This document shows positions 6,839 through 13,673 of a stretch of 13,869 nucleotides of DNA, one piece after another. Below the pieces are notes generated by a model. The model saw nothing but the letters and a program-made list of their open reading frames with translations, did no database searches and was not told the origin of the DNA. Location: contig MNYD01000149.1 in NCBI GenBank assembly GCA_001872925.1, forward strand, positions 1-13,869. Direction: 5' to 3'. Source of the DNA: Dehalococcoidia bacterium CG2_30_46_19. GTDB taxonomy: Bacteria > Chloroflexota > Dehalococcoidia > GIF9 > AB-539-J10. Positions within the stretch are counted from its first letter, which is position 1. Each line of letters begins with the position of its first letter. The position numbers and the translations under genes are program-made.

Positions 6839-7727
6839 AATGCTCCACCTCACTGTTTCCACGCCGGGCATTCGCCTTGATAGTTATTTAGTTCAGGCAT
6901 TTCCTCAATTTTCTCGGGCCTATTTACAGAAATTGATTGAGCAAGGCTATATTTTGGTTAATCGAGGAAGGGCTAAGGCGAGTCGCAAATTGGCTGGAAA
7001 AGACAGGATAACCATTGAGTTTCCTCCCTTACCTACCCCTCCGCAGGCTGAGCCGATTTCCCTAAAAATAGTCTATGAAGATAGTGAAATTATCGTGGTG
7101 GATAAACCTGCTGGCTTAACCATTCATCCTGCTCCCTGGCATCCTGACCACACTTTAGTTAACGCTCTCCTGGCGCATTGTCCCGGTCTGGAGGGGAGCG
7201 GTGACCTGGTGCGGCCAGGCATAGTTCATAGGCTGGATAAAGATACCTCAGGGCTCATTGTTGTTGCTAAAAATGAATCCGCTCGAGTTTCTCTAATTAA
7301 CCAGTTCAAAGGTAAAACAGTAACCAAGAGCTATCTTGTTCTGGTTAAAGGGAAGGTATTTCCTGGTCAGGGGACAATTGAATTGCCTATTGGGCGAGAC
7401 CCGAGAAATCGCAAGCGAATGACGGTAGTAGAGGAGGGGAGAGAGGCAATAACACATTACCAGGTTAACCAATACCTTGGCGATTACAGTTTACTTGAGG
7501 TAATGCCCAAAACGGGGCGGACACACCAGATAAGGGTACACCTTTCCGCTATTGGTTATCCTGTGGTTGGTGACCCTGTTTATGGGGTGAAATCAGCTTA
7601 TATTGGGCGGCAGTTCATTCATGCTTATCGTCTTGGCTTCCGCTTGCCGTCAACCAATCAATACCTTGAATTTAGCTCGCCTTTGCCTGAAGATTTAAAG
7701 CAAGCTCTCGAGGTGCTTCCTCATTGA
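6816..7727 (+). CDS. RluA-family ribosomal RNA pseudouridine synthase (RluD-like)
   Basis: The enzyme isomerises uridine to pseudouridine in structured RNA, probably 23S rRNA. The 303-residue protein has an N-terminal S4 RNA-binding domain (about 18-75) and a catalytic domain with IIVVDKPAGLTIHP (92-105), HRLDKDTSGLIVVAK (138-152; catalytic Asp141), GRTHQIRVHLS (234-244) and GDPVYG (252-257). The start at 6816 overlaps lspA by 23 bases with AGGG 9 bases upstream; an internal ATG at 6840 would still keep the S4 domain. The lspA-rluD-like pairing is common in Gram-positive bacteria. Which uridines it modifies cannot be told from sequence, so no symbol is given. Confidence 0.93.
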   Translation: MDALPKTKMLHLTVSTPGIRLDSYLVQAFPQFSRAYLQKLIEQGYILVNRGRAKASRKLAGKDRITIEFPPLPTPPQAEPISLKIVYEDSEIIVVDKPAGLTIHPAPWHPDHTLVNALLAHCPGLEGSGDLVRPGIVHRLDKDTSGLIVVAKNESARVSLINQFKGKTVTKSYLVLVKGKVFPGQGTIELPIGRDPRNRKRMTVVEEGREAITHYQVNQYLGDYSLLEVMPKTGRTHQIRVHLSAIGYPVVGDPVYGVKSAYIGRQFIHAYRLGFRLPSTNQYLEFSSPLPEDLKQALEVLPH

Positions 7728-7752
7728 AGCAAGATGAAGGGTAGTATAGAAT
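7724..7752 (+). promoter_or_regulatory. Weak candidate promoter for the his operon
   Basis: TTGAAG (7724-7729, overlapping the stop codon of the pseudouridine synthase gene) and TAGAAT (7747-7752) are separated by exactly 17 bases. They match the sigma-70 hexamers at 4 of 6 and 5 of 6 positions. A start near 7759 would give a leader of about 24 bases to hisZ. There is no room for a histidine leader peptide attenuator and no T-box is visible in this 55-base gap. The evidence is base matching only. Confidence 0.3.
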
Positions 7753-7782
7753 GGGGCAAATTGGTTAACATAGGTTTTTAGG

Positions 7783-9015
7783 ATGGAAAGCCAGCGGTGC
7801 AAAGGCATGCGGGATTTACTCCCCGATGATATGGGGAAATTTCGCTATATTGAGGATACCTTCCGCAATTGTTGTACTAAGTGGGGGTATCGTGAGGTAA
7901 GGACACCGAGCCTGGAATATCTCCGCCTGTTTACTGCTACAGGAACGCTTACCCCCAGCAGATTAAGTAAGGCATACTCCTTTCTTGATTGGGATGGCTG
8001 GAGTGGAGAAAGGGTAGTGCTCAGACCGGACGGTACCATACCTATAGCCCGACTTTATCTTGAAAATCTAAGCTTCCCTGCCAGGTTTTTCTATGTCACT
8101 GACATCTTTGCTTTTGAGCAGACGGGGAAGGAAAACAGGGAGCGGTGGCAATGTGGTGTTGAGTTCTTAGGTGGTGCTAGTCCAATGGCGGATGTAGAGC
8201 TTCTCTTGTTAGCCCATGAGCTATTACATAGCCTTGGCATTAGCGGAGTACAGTTGCGGCTGTCCCATGCCGGTTTGGCGAAGGCGCTGGTTAAGGAGCT
8301 TGGGCTTAGTCCCAGAGATGAGGCTAGAATGCTCGGGCGTATTCTGGATGGTGATTGGCAGGCATGGAAGGAAGCAAAGTCAAATAATCTTGAGCTGGAT
8401 AAGTTTCTTGTCTCGCTGGTGAACTTCAAAGGGAAGTTAAGTGACTTCCTCAAGAAAGTTAAGCTTCCAGCAGAAGGAACTTCGCCGGAGCTGGAATCCA
8501 ATCTCAGTAATTTCATTGACATTCTCCGGTTGTTGGATGACTTGAAATGCGATTATCAGATTGACATTGCTGCCATTCATGGGTTTGAGTATTACACTGG
8601 GATTTGCCTTCAATTATTCTCCCGAGGCGAGAAAATTGGTGGTGGTGGAAGGTATGATGAGCTCCTATCGCTTATGGGCAGCAAGAGCATGCCCGCTTGT
8701 GGATTTGCCATTTACGTTGACCCGGTAATAAAGATGCTCTCCCTGAAGGAAGACGAGCGTAGCGAATCTGGAGTGTTGCTTAGAGGAGATGAAAAAAAAT
8801 CCAGGGTAGTGGAGGCATGCTTTAGCCTGGCTCAATCGCTTCGTAGCGCCGGGCGTATAGTTGAGCTTGACTTTGCTGGAGAGAGTGTAGCTGATTATCG
8901 ATGGGTTGTTTCTGTTTCCGGTGAAGAATCTTTTGTGATTATTGACCAAAAAAGCGGTGAAAAATGGGAGGTCCGCACTCTACCTCAGGTTGTTGGCATA
9001 TTAGGTGTGGATTAA
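7783..9015 (+). CDS. hisZ: ATP phosphoribosyltransferase regulatory subunit HisZ (HisS-like)
   Basis: HisZ is a histidyl-tRNA synthetase paralogue that binds short-form HisG and is needed for its activity and histidine feedback. The 410-residue protein keeps the class II fold landmarks KGMRDLLPDD (7-16), LRPDGTIPIAR (80-90), GFEYYTG (267-273) and GGGGRYDELLSL (286-297). It differs from HisS at key points: His266 replaces the arginine of the usual LVRGLDYY, and the motif-2 loop reads FEQTGKENRERWQ. Adjacent hisG without a regulatory C-terminal domain supports HisZ. Unusually for HisZ, residues about 330-410 still resemble a degenerate anticodon-binding-type alpha/beta domain (VVEACFSLAQSLRSAGRIVE). 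The start is the ATG at 7783; the SD is weak. hisG follows after 6 bases. Confidence 0.85.
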   Translation: MESQRCKGMRDLLPDDMGKFRYIEDTFRNCCTKWGYREVRTPSLEYLRLFTATGTLTPSRLSKAYSFLDWDGWSGERVVLRPDGTIPIARLYLENLSFPARFFYVTDIFAFEQTGKENRERWQCGVEFLGGASPMADVELLLLAHELLHSLGISGVQLRLSHAGLAKALVKELGLSPRDEARMLGRILDGDWQAWKEAKSNNLELDKFLVSLVNFKGKLSDFLKKVKLPAEGTSPELESNLSNFIDILRLLDDLKCDYQIDIAAIHGFEYYTGICLQLFSRGEKIGGGGRYDELLSLMGSKSMPACGFAIYVDPVIKMLSLKEDERSESGVLLRGDEKKSRVVEACFSLAQSLRSAGRIVELDFAGESVADYRWVVSVSGEESFVIIDQKSGEKWEVRTLPQVVGILGVD

Positions 9016-9021
9016 ATTTCT

Positions 9022-10449
9022 ATGGCAAACCAGTCAAATTATATCAAACTTGCTTTACCTAAAGGGAGGTTACTTCCGGACACGGCAAATTTGCTTGATG
9101 GCGTAGGTTTAGGCTTTGAAGGGTATAGTGAGCAAACAAGGCAATATCGGCTTAAGTCGGCAAAACCTCCTTATCTCTCCGCCAAGATATTTTGGGAAAA
9201 GGATATTCCTATCCAGGTGTCGATAGGTAATTATGACTTAGGGATATGTGGGTTGGATTGGATCGAAGAACTTCTTGTGCGGTATAAAGCCAGCGCAGTA
9301 GTGAAGCTGTCCACTCTAAATTATGGTGAGGGGTATATATACGCTGCAATCAGTTACGAATCAGAAATAAAAAACCTAGATGGACTTCTCGGTAGACAAG
9401 GTAACTGGCGTATAGTAAGTGAGTATCCTGATTTAGCCGAAGCCTTCGCCTTAAATATCAGAATGAGAAGGTTTCGGATTTTCCCAGTTTGGGGAGATGC
9501 TGAGGGTTATCCTCCGGAGAACGCTGAAATTGCGGTATTGTGGGCCAGAAATGAGGAGGAATTGGAACGAAAAGGTTTACTTCCCCTCATGAAATTGCTC
9601 CCCGCTAGAGCTACGGTAATTGCCAGCCGGGAGAGCTTGGACAATAAGGACTTGGCTTCAGTATTGAATCGTTTCGCTCCCATGCTTGATAATAGGGAAT
9701 TTTCGTTATCATTCGAAGAGGTAAGTAGCAAGGAAGGTTTTGTTGGTTCGCTTCCCCGTCCTGAGCTAAAGAAAGTCAAGCTAGCTTTACCTGATGGGCA
9801 TCAGCAACCACCCACGGCAAAGTTTTTAGAACGAGTGGGACTCAATTTAAGCCATTATTCTGGGGAGGTGCTGGATTATCATCCCTCGGTTGACCTAGAC
9901 TGGCTGGGCGTTAAAGTAATCAGACCTCAGGATATGCCACTCCAGGTAGCTAACGGCAATTTTGACCTTGCAATAACTGGCAAGGATTGGCTACTTGACC
10001 ATGTCTACCGTTTTCCCTCCAGCCCTGTGGTGGAATTATTGGACCTTGGCTTCGGCAAAGTTAAAATCGTAGCTGCGGTGAGCCAGGAAATGCCAGCGTC
10101 AACCATGGAAGACGTTAGGCAATTGCTGCAGAAGGGTAAATTACCCACACTGAGGGTAGCCTCGGAATATGTCAACATTGGCGATAAGTATCTTTGTGAC
10201 CATCACATTAGTCCATATAAACTGATACCAACATGGGGGGCAAGTGAGGCTTTTCTGCCTGAAGATGCCGATTTGCTTATTGATAATATGCAGACTGGGA
10301 AAACCATGGCAGAGCATAATCTTAAAATTATTGATGTCCTTTGTGAATCCACTGCGTGTCTCATTGGCAACAAGGAAAGCATTAACTCACCTGATAAGAA
10401 GGAAGAGATAGATTTTATCATTCAGATGATGCGAGGAGGATTATCGTGA
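9022..10449 (+). CDS. hisG: Tandem double-domain ATP phosphoribosyltransferase (HisG-HisG fusion)
   Basis: HisG condenses ATP and PRPP in the first step of histidine synthesis. The usual short form has about 200-220 residues; this one has 475, made of two full modules (about 8-208 and 252-456) joined by a linker. Module 1 has KLALPKGRLLPDT (9-21), DIPIQV, GNYDLGICGLDW (69-80) and SEYPDLAE, but its PRPP loop is lost (AEIAVLWARNEEEL, 168-181). Module 2 reads LALPDGHQ in place of KGR, yet keeps RPQDMP (301-306), GNFDLAITGKDW (312-323) and the PRPP-type loop D421-NMQTGKT-428. Neither module has a full set of motifs. No ACT-like regulatory domain is present, which fits the need for HisZ. The final TGA overlaps the hisD GTG by 4 bases. 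Confidence 0.9.
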   Translation: MANQSNYIKLALPKGRLLPDTANLLDGVGLGFEGYSEQTRQYRLKSAKPPYLSAKIFWEKDIPIQVSIGNYDLGICGLDWIEELLVRYKASAVVKLSTLNYGEGYIYAAISYESEIKNLDGLLGRQGNWRIVSEYPDLAEAFALNIRMRRFRIFPVWGDAEGYPPENAEIAVLWARNEEELERKGLLPLMKLLPARATVIASRESLDNKDLASVLNRFAPMLDNREFSLSFEEVSSKEGFVGSLPRPELKKVKLALPDGHQQPPTAKFLERVGLNLSHYSGEVLDYHPSVDLDWLGVKVIRPQDMPLQVANGNFDLAITGKDWLLDHVYRFPSSPVVELLDLGFGKVKIVAAVSQEMPASTMEDVRQLLQKGKLPTLRVASEYVNIGDKYLCDHHISPYKLIPTWGASEAFLPEDADLLIDNMQTGKTMAEHNLKIIDVLCESTACLIGNKESINSPDKKEEIDFIIQMMRGGLS

Positions 10450-11738
10450 AAAGAATCGAGGATTTTGCCCGCGCAAAGCGATTACTTGATCGAAAGTCCC
10501 CGCTACAATCCTTGGATATAGGGATAGAGCATCAACAGGTGGTGGCTGATATTATCGGCAGGGTGCAAAAGGAGGGTGATAAGGCTCTTTTCCACTACGC
10601 TAAGGAATTAGATGGTGCTCAACTTGATTCTCTGGAGGTGAGCAAGCAGGAGATTTCGGCGGCTTACGATGCCGCGGATGAGAAGTTAGTCTCAGCCCTC
10701 GAGTTAGCTGCTAAAAGGATAAGAGAATTTCACCTTGCTTGCTTACCAAAAACTGGCATTATATCCATTGCCCGATGTCTGAAGAGGCAGGTTCGTCCTC
10801 TGAATAAGATAGGGGTCTATATCCCCGGTGGAACTGCCTGTTATCCCTCCACGGTGTTGATGACTGTCATTCCTGCTAAGGTAGCTGGTGTTAAGCAAAT
10901 CATTATGGCTTCTCCTCCCCGACCTGATGGAGCTATTCCTGCTGCAACATTGGTAGCGGCTAGCATCGCTCAGGTAAATCGGATTTTTAAGATTGGCGGT
11001 GCTCAAGCCATCGCTGCTCTAGCGTTTGGCACGGAGTCAGTGCCCAAGGTGGATAAAATCTGCGGTCCAGGCAACAACTTTGTGGTGCTAGCTAAAATGA
11101 TGGTCTATGGTGAGGTAGCCATTGATGGTCTTCAGGGACCAAGTGAGATTGTAATTGTGGCTGATGGCACTGCCGATGCATCTTTGTGTGCTGCTGAGCT
11201 TCTGGCTCAGACTGAGCATGACCCGATGGCAAAGGCGATCTTGATTACCACATCGCCTGAGCTGGCTGACAAGATTGATGGAGAAATTTCACTCAGATTG
11301 GATAAAATGGAGCGGTCTTTCATTGCTGCTGAAGCCATTAAGAGTGGAATGATTGTCCTCGTGGATGATATTGACCAGGCTGTGGAATTGGTCAATCTTT
11401 ATGCTCCTGAGCATCTTTCCCTTATGGTAGCTGATGCCTCTTCTTTGATTCCCAAAATCTATAGTGCCGGCTGCATTTTCACTGGCGATAATTCATCAGT
11501 GGTTCTCGGTGATTATGTTGCTGGTCCCAGCCATGTATTGCCTACCGGGGGAAGTGCTCGTTTCAGTTCGCCCTTGGGTGTTGAAGATTTCCTCAAGGTT
11601 ACCAATATCATTTCACTGGATGATTCCACCGCCAGGGACCTTTCTCAAGCAGCGATAACCTTAGCTGAGGCTGAGGGGTTTAGTGCTCATGCCCGGGCGG
11701 TGTCATTGAGAGCAAAACGAAGCAACCGCAACGGATAG
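10446..11738 (+). CDS. hisD: Histidinol dehydrogenase
   Basis: HisD carries out the last two steps of histidine synthesis, oxidising L-histidinol to L-histidine with 2 NAD+ and a zinc ion. The 430-residue protein is the usual length. It shows GVYIPGGTACYPS (123-135), KICGPGNNFV (204-213), GPSEIVIVAD (231-240), zinc ligands Gln255 and His258 in LLAQTEHDP, catalytic Glu322-His323 in APEHL, Asp356 in GDYVAGPSHVLPTGG and His415 in SAHARA. The start is a GTG at 10446 overlapping the hisG stop (GTGA), with AGGAGGA at 10434-10440. The last ten residues, LRAKRSNRNG, are encoded by a diverged copy of a dispersed repeat (11702-11729). Confidence 0.97.
   Translation: MKRIEDFARAKRLLDRKSPLQSLDIGIEHQQVVADIIGRVQKEGDKALFHYAKELDGAQLDSLEVSKQEISAAYDAADEKLVSALELAAKRIREFHLACLPKTGIISIARCLKRQVRPLNKIGVYIPGGTACYPSTVLMTVIPAKVAGVKQIIMASPPRPDGAIPAATLVAASIAQVNRIFKIGGAQAIAALAFGTESVPKVDKICGPGNNFVVLAKMMVYGEVAIDGLQGPSEIVIVADGTADASLCAAELLAQTEHDPMAKAILITTSPELADKIDGEISLRLDKMERSFIAAEAIKSGMIVLVDDIDQAVELVNLYAPEHLSLMVADASSLIPKIYSAGCIFTGDNSSVVLGDYVAGPSHVLPTGGSARFSSPLGVEDFLKVTNIISLDDSTARDLSQAAITLAEAEGFSAHARAVSLRAKRSNRNG
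11702..11729. repeat. Diverged copy of dispersed palindromic repeat at the 3' end of hisD
   Basis: These 28 bases, beginning GTCATTGAGAGC and ending CGAAGCAACCGC, align without gaps to the copy in hisC (12600-12627) at 22 of 28 positions. They encode the end of HisD in a different phase from the hisC copy: here the repeat's GTC begins at codon position 2 (reading TCA TTG AGA), there at position 1. The stop codon and the hisC start codon follow 7 and 10 bases later, so the repeat lies where a hisC ribosome binding site would be expected. Confidence 0.6.
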
Positions 11739-12863
11739 ATGAACATAAAGAAGCTGGTAAGGCCTGAACTAATAGCGATGAAAAGCTACACCCCAATAGA
11801 GCCGGTGGAGATTCTGGTGCAGCAGGTTGAAGGAAAGTTGATAAAGCTAGATGGCAACGAGAATCCCTACGGTTGCTCTCCGAAGGTTTCTCAGGCTGTC
11901 GCTGACTATCCTTACTATCATATCTACCCCGACCCGGAGCAGAGAAAGCTAAGGGAAGCATTGCAGGAATATACCGGTGTAGATCGCCAGCATATCGTCT
12001 GTGGCAGCGGCAGCGATGAGTTAATTGACCTTGTATCAAGGCTCTTTCTTGAGCCAGGTGACAGAATTATAACCTGCTCACCAACGTTTGGCATGTATCC
12101 CTTCAGTGCTGAAGTCTGTGGTGGCAGGGTGATTGAGGTGCCCAGAAAGGATGAGGATTTTGCTCTGGATATAGCGGGCGTAAAAAGAGCGCTGGATAAG
12201 AGAACGAAGGTCATCTTTATCGCTTCTCCCAATAATCCTACCGGCAACATCATTGAGGAACAGGAGCTAATGGAGCTCGTTGATACTGGAAGGGTCGTGG
12301 TCATTGACGAGGCTTATTTTGAATTCAGCGGGGTAACCATGGCTGGCTTGGTGGCTGCTTACCGTAACTTAATAGTGTTGCGCACCTTCAGTAAATGGGC
12401 GGGGCTAGCTGGATTCCGTATCGGCTATGGTATCTTCCCCGTGGAAATTGCCGACTACCTGATGAAGATTAAGCAGCCTTATAATGTCAACGCCGCTGCC
12501 CAGGTAGCAGTGCTGGCTTCTTTAAGCGATTTGGACTATCTGCATGGCAACGTAAACAAGATAATCACTGAGCGGGAGAGGCTATTCGGCAAATTAGGTG
12601 TCATTGCGAGCGGAGCGAAGCAATCTCATTGGCTAAAGCCCTATCCATCAAGGGCTAACTTTATTCTTTGCTCCTTATGCTGTGATTCTGAGCCTACCCC
12701 CTCGGAACAATCTCCGGCCAAAGAAATCTGGCGTCAATTACAGCAGAGAGGTATTTTTATTCGCTATTTTGATACCCCACGATTGAAAGACTGCTTGAGA
12801 ATCAGCGTGGGCAGACCAGAGGATACTGATGCCCTAGTTGAAGCGCTGAAGGAAATGTGTTAA
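11739..12863 (+). CDS. hisC: Histidinol-phosphate aminotransferase
   Basis: HisC is a PLP-dependent enzyme transferring an amino group from glutamate to imidazole-acetol phosphate. The 374-residue protein has KLDGNENPYGCSP (36-48), CGSGSDELI (88-96), SPNNPTGN (163-170), IDEAYFEF (189-196) with Asp190 and Tyr193, the PLP lysine Lys219 in RTFSKWAGLAGFRIGY, Arg227, and the substrate-carboxylate arginine in CLRISVGRPED (352-362). The ATG at 11739 directly follows the hisD stop; RPELIAMKSYTP near the start is family-like, so the later ATG is not used. Residues 288-297 (VIASGAKQSH) are an in-frame insertion encoded by a dispersed repeat. A Ser/Pro/Glu-rich stretch at 315-325 looks like a second loop expansion. 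Confidence 0.96.
   Translation: MNIKKLVRPELIAMKSYTPIEPVEILVQQVEGKLIKLDGNENPYGCSPKVSQAVADYPYYHIYPDPEQRKLREALQEYTGVDRQHIVCGSGSDELIDLVSRLFLEPGDRIITCSPTFGMYPFSAEVCGGRVIEVPRKDEDFALDIAGVKRALDKRTKVIFIASPNNPTGNIIEEQELMELVDTGRVVVIDEAYFEFSGVTMAGLVAAYRNLIVLRTFSKWAGLAGFRIGYGIFPVEIADYLMKIKQPYNVNAAAQVAVLASLSDLDYLHGNVNKIITERERLFGKLGVIASGAKQSHWLKPYPSRANFILCSLCCDSEPTPSEQSPAKEIWRQLQQRGIFIRYFDTPRLKDCLRISVGRPEDTDALVEALKEMC
12600..12627. repeat. Dispersed palindromic repeat inserted in frame in hisC
   Basis: The 28 bases begin GTCATTGCGAGCGG and end GCGAAGCAATCTC. They contain the inverted pair ATTGC/GCAAT and GC-rich internal repeats. I recognise TCATTGCGAG...GAAGCAATC as a type of short interspersed repeat common in several environmental and anaerobic bacterial genomes. 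It starts exactly on codon 288 and adds VIASGAKQSH before WLKPYPSRANF, where typical HisC proteins have no such residues. The reading frame stays open across it. Confidence 0.75.
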
Positions 12864-12872
12864 GGTGGCAGC

Positions 12873-13463
12873 ATGCCTGAAAGGAAAACAAAGGTAACTC
12901 GGGAAACTGCCGAGACCAATGTCAAAGTAGAACTGAACATCGATGGCAGCGGAGAATTTGAAATTACTACCGGGATAAGAATGTTCGACCACCTTCTTGC
13001 TCAGCTAGCCAGGCATGGGGTATTTGACCTGAAGATCTCAGCTACAGGTGCTGACAAGCATCATGTTGTGGAGGATGTAGCTATTTCCTTGGGCAAGGCA
13101 TTTAACCAGGTATTGGGGCAAAAGCAAGGCATTGTCCGAATGGCGCATGCTGTTGTGCCCATGGATGAAACTCTGGCAGAGGTGGCAGTGGATATCGGTG
13201 GAAGGGCCTACAGTGCGATAGATACATCCTTCAGTCGAGCTAAGATAGGTGACTTGGATGCTGATTTAGTTCGCCATTTCTTAGTTTCCTTCGCCTCTGA
13301 AGCCAAAATCAACCTCCACGCCAGGGTAATCACCGGCGTCAACGACCACCACAAAGCCGAAGCTTTATTCAAAGCCCTCGCCCGGGCTCTCGATTCAGCT
13401 ACCCGCATCGACGGGCGTATTATCGGCAGAGTGCCCAGCACCAAAGAGGTTATTGAGGGGTAG
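12873..13463 (+). CDS. hisB: Imidazoleglycerol-phosphate dehydratase
   Basis: HisB is a manganese-dependent enzyme converting imidazoleglycerol phosphate to imidazole-acetol phosphate, which HisC uses next. The 196-residue monofunctional form has no phosphatase domain. Metal-binding histidine motifs are MFDHLLAQLARHG (37-49), KHHVVEDVAISLG (62-74) and NDHHKAEALFKALARAL (157-173). The C-terminus has VPSTKEV, close to the usual PSTKG. The ATG at 12873 has AAGGTGG (12862-12868) just upstream, overlapping the hisC stop codon. It is the last his gene here; about 210 bases without a recognised gene follow. Confidence 0.97.
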   Translation: MPERKTKVTRETAETNVKVELNIDGSGEFEITTGIRMFDHLLAQLARHGVFDLKISATGADKHHVVEDVAISLGKAFNQVLGQKQGIVRMAHAVVPMDETLAEVAVDIGGRAYSAIDTSFSRAKIGDLDADLVRHFLVSFASEAKINLHARVITGVNDHHKAEALFKALARALDSATRIDGRIIGRVPSTKEVIEG

Positions 13464-13530
13464 GGAGGTATATAACCGACTTCGGATGTTGAATCTCGAG
13501 CATGTTTCAATGGGCTTGATAACTGCTACG

Positions 13531-13556
13531 ATAGATGCTAGTGTTTAGCAATCTAT
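13531..13556. promoter_or_regulatory. Stem-loop in the hisB to RRM gene intergenic region
   Basis: ATAGATGCTA (13531-13540), loop GTGTT, and TAGCAATCTAT (13546-13556) form a 10-pair hairpin with one bulged A in the right arm. No T-run follows (AAGGCTGG), so it is not a standard intrinsic terminator. It could be a transcription barrier after hisB or a structured leader of the RRM gene. The rest of 13464-13673 shows no recognised gene apart from the small ORF listed separately, and no convincing promoter. Confidence 0.45.
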
Positions 13557-13567
13557 AAGGCTGGTAT

Positions 13568-13672
13568 GTGAAATGGCTGGCAAATGCTGAAGGAGGTGGT
13601 AAGGATGCTCAATTAAATCTTGAAGAGGAAGCATTATTAAGCAAAGAGAAATTAAGAAGAAAAGGAGGTTAG
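13568..13672 (+). CDS. Possible 34-residue small ORF ahead of the RRM gene
   Basis: A GTG at 13568, with AAGG at 13557-13560, opens a frame that reads KWLANAEGGGKDAQ and then an acidic to basic helical-looking segment ending RRKGG. It stops with TAG at 13670-13672, one base before the RRM gene ATG. Its last codons GGA GGT are part of the RRM Shine-Dalgarno sequence, so translation could be coupled. I do not recognise the peptide. The frame is closed by TAA at 13556-13558 upstream. It may be a leader peptide or chance; internal SD-like GGAGG at 13582-13586 and very short overlapping ORFs weaken the case. Confidence 0.25.
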   Translation: MKWLANAEGGGKDAQLNLEEEALLSKEKLRRKGG

Positions 13673-13673
13673 A

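Noticed and set aside
8091..8522. Minus-strand open frame of 143 codons inside hisZ
   Set aside because: It is Ser/Leu-rich antisense shadow of hisZ, with no ribosome binding site or recognisable domain.
7783..9015. Reading this gene as histidyl-tRNA synthetase (hisS)
   Set aside because: The catalytic arginine before the YYTG motif is His266, the motif-2 loop is changed, and hisG follows directly; HisZ fits better.
11680..12039. Minus-strand open frame of 119 codons across the hisD-hisC junction
   Set aside because: It is antisense to two conserved enzymes and low-complexity in composition; treated as a shadow.
13486..13548. 20-codon plus-strand frame starting ATG TTG AAT after hisB
   Set aside because: It is too short, lacks a Shine-Dalgarno sequence and ends inside the hairpin; no support beyond an open frame.
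13545..13553. TTAGCAATC identical to the CIRCE left arm, as a possible second CIRCE
   Set aside because: No right arm lies 9 bases downstream; the bases are explained by the local hairpin at 13531-13556.
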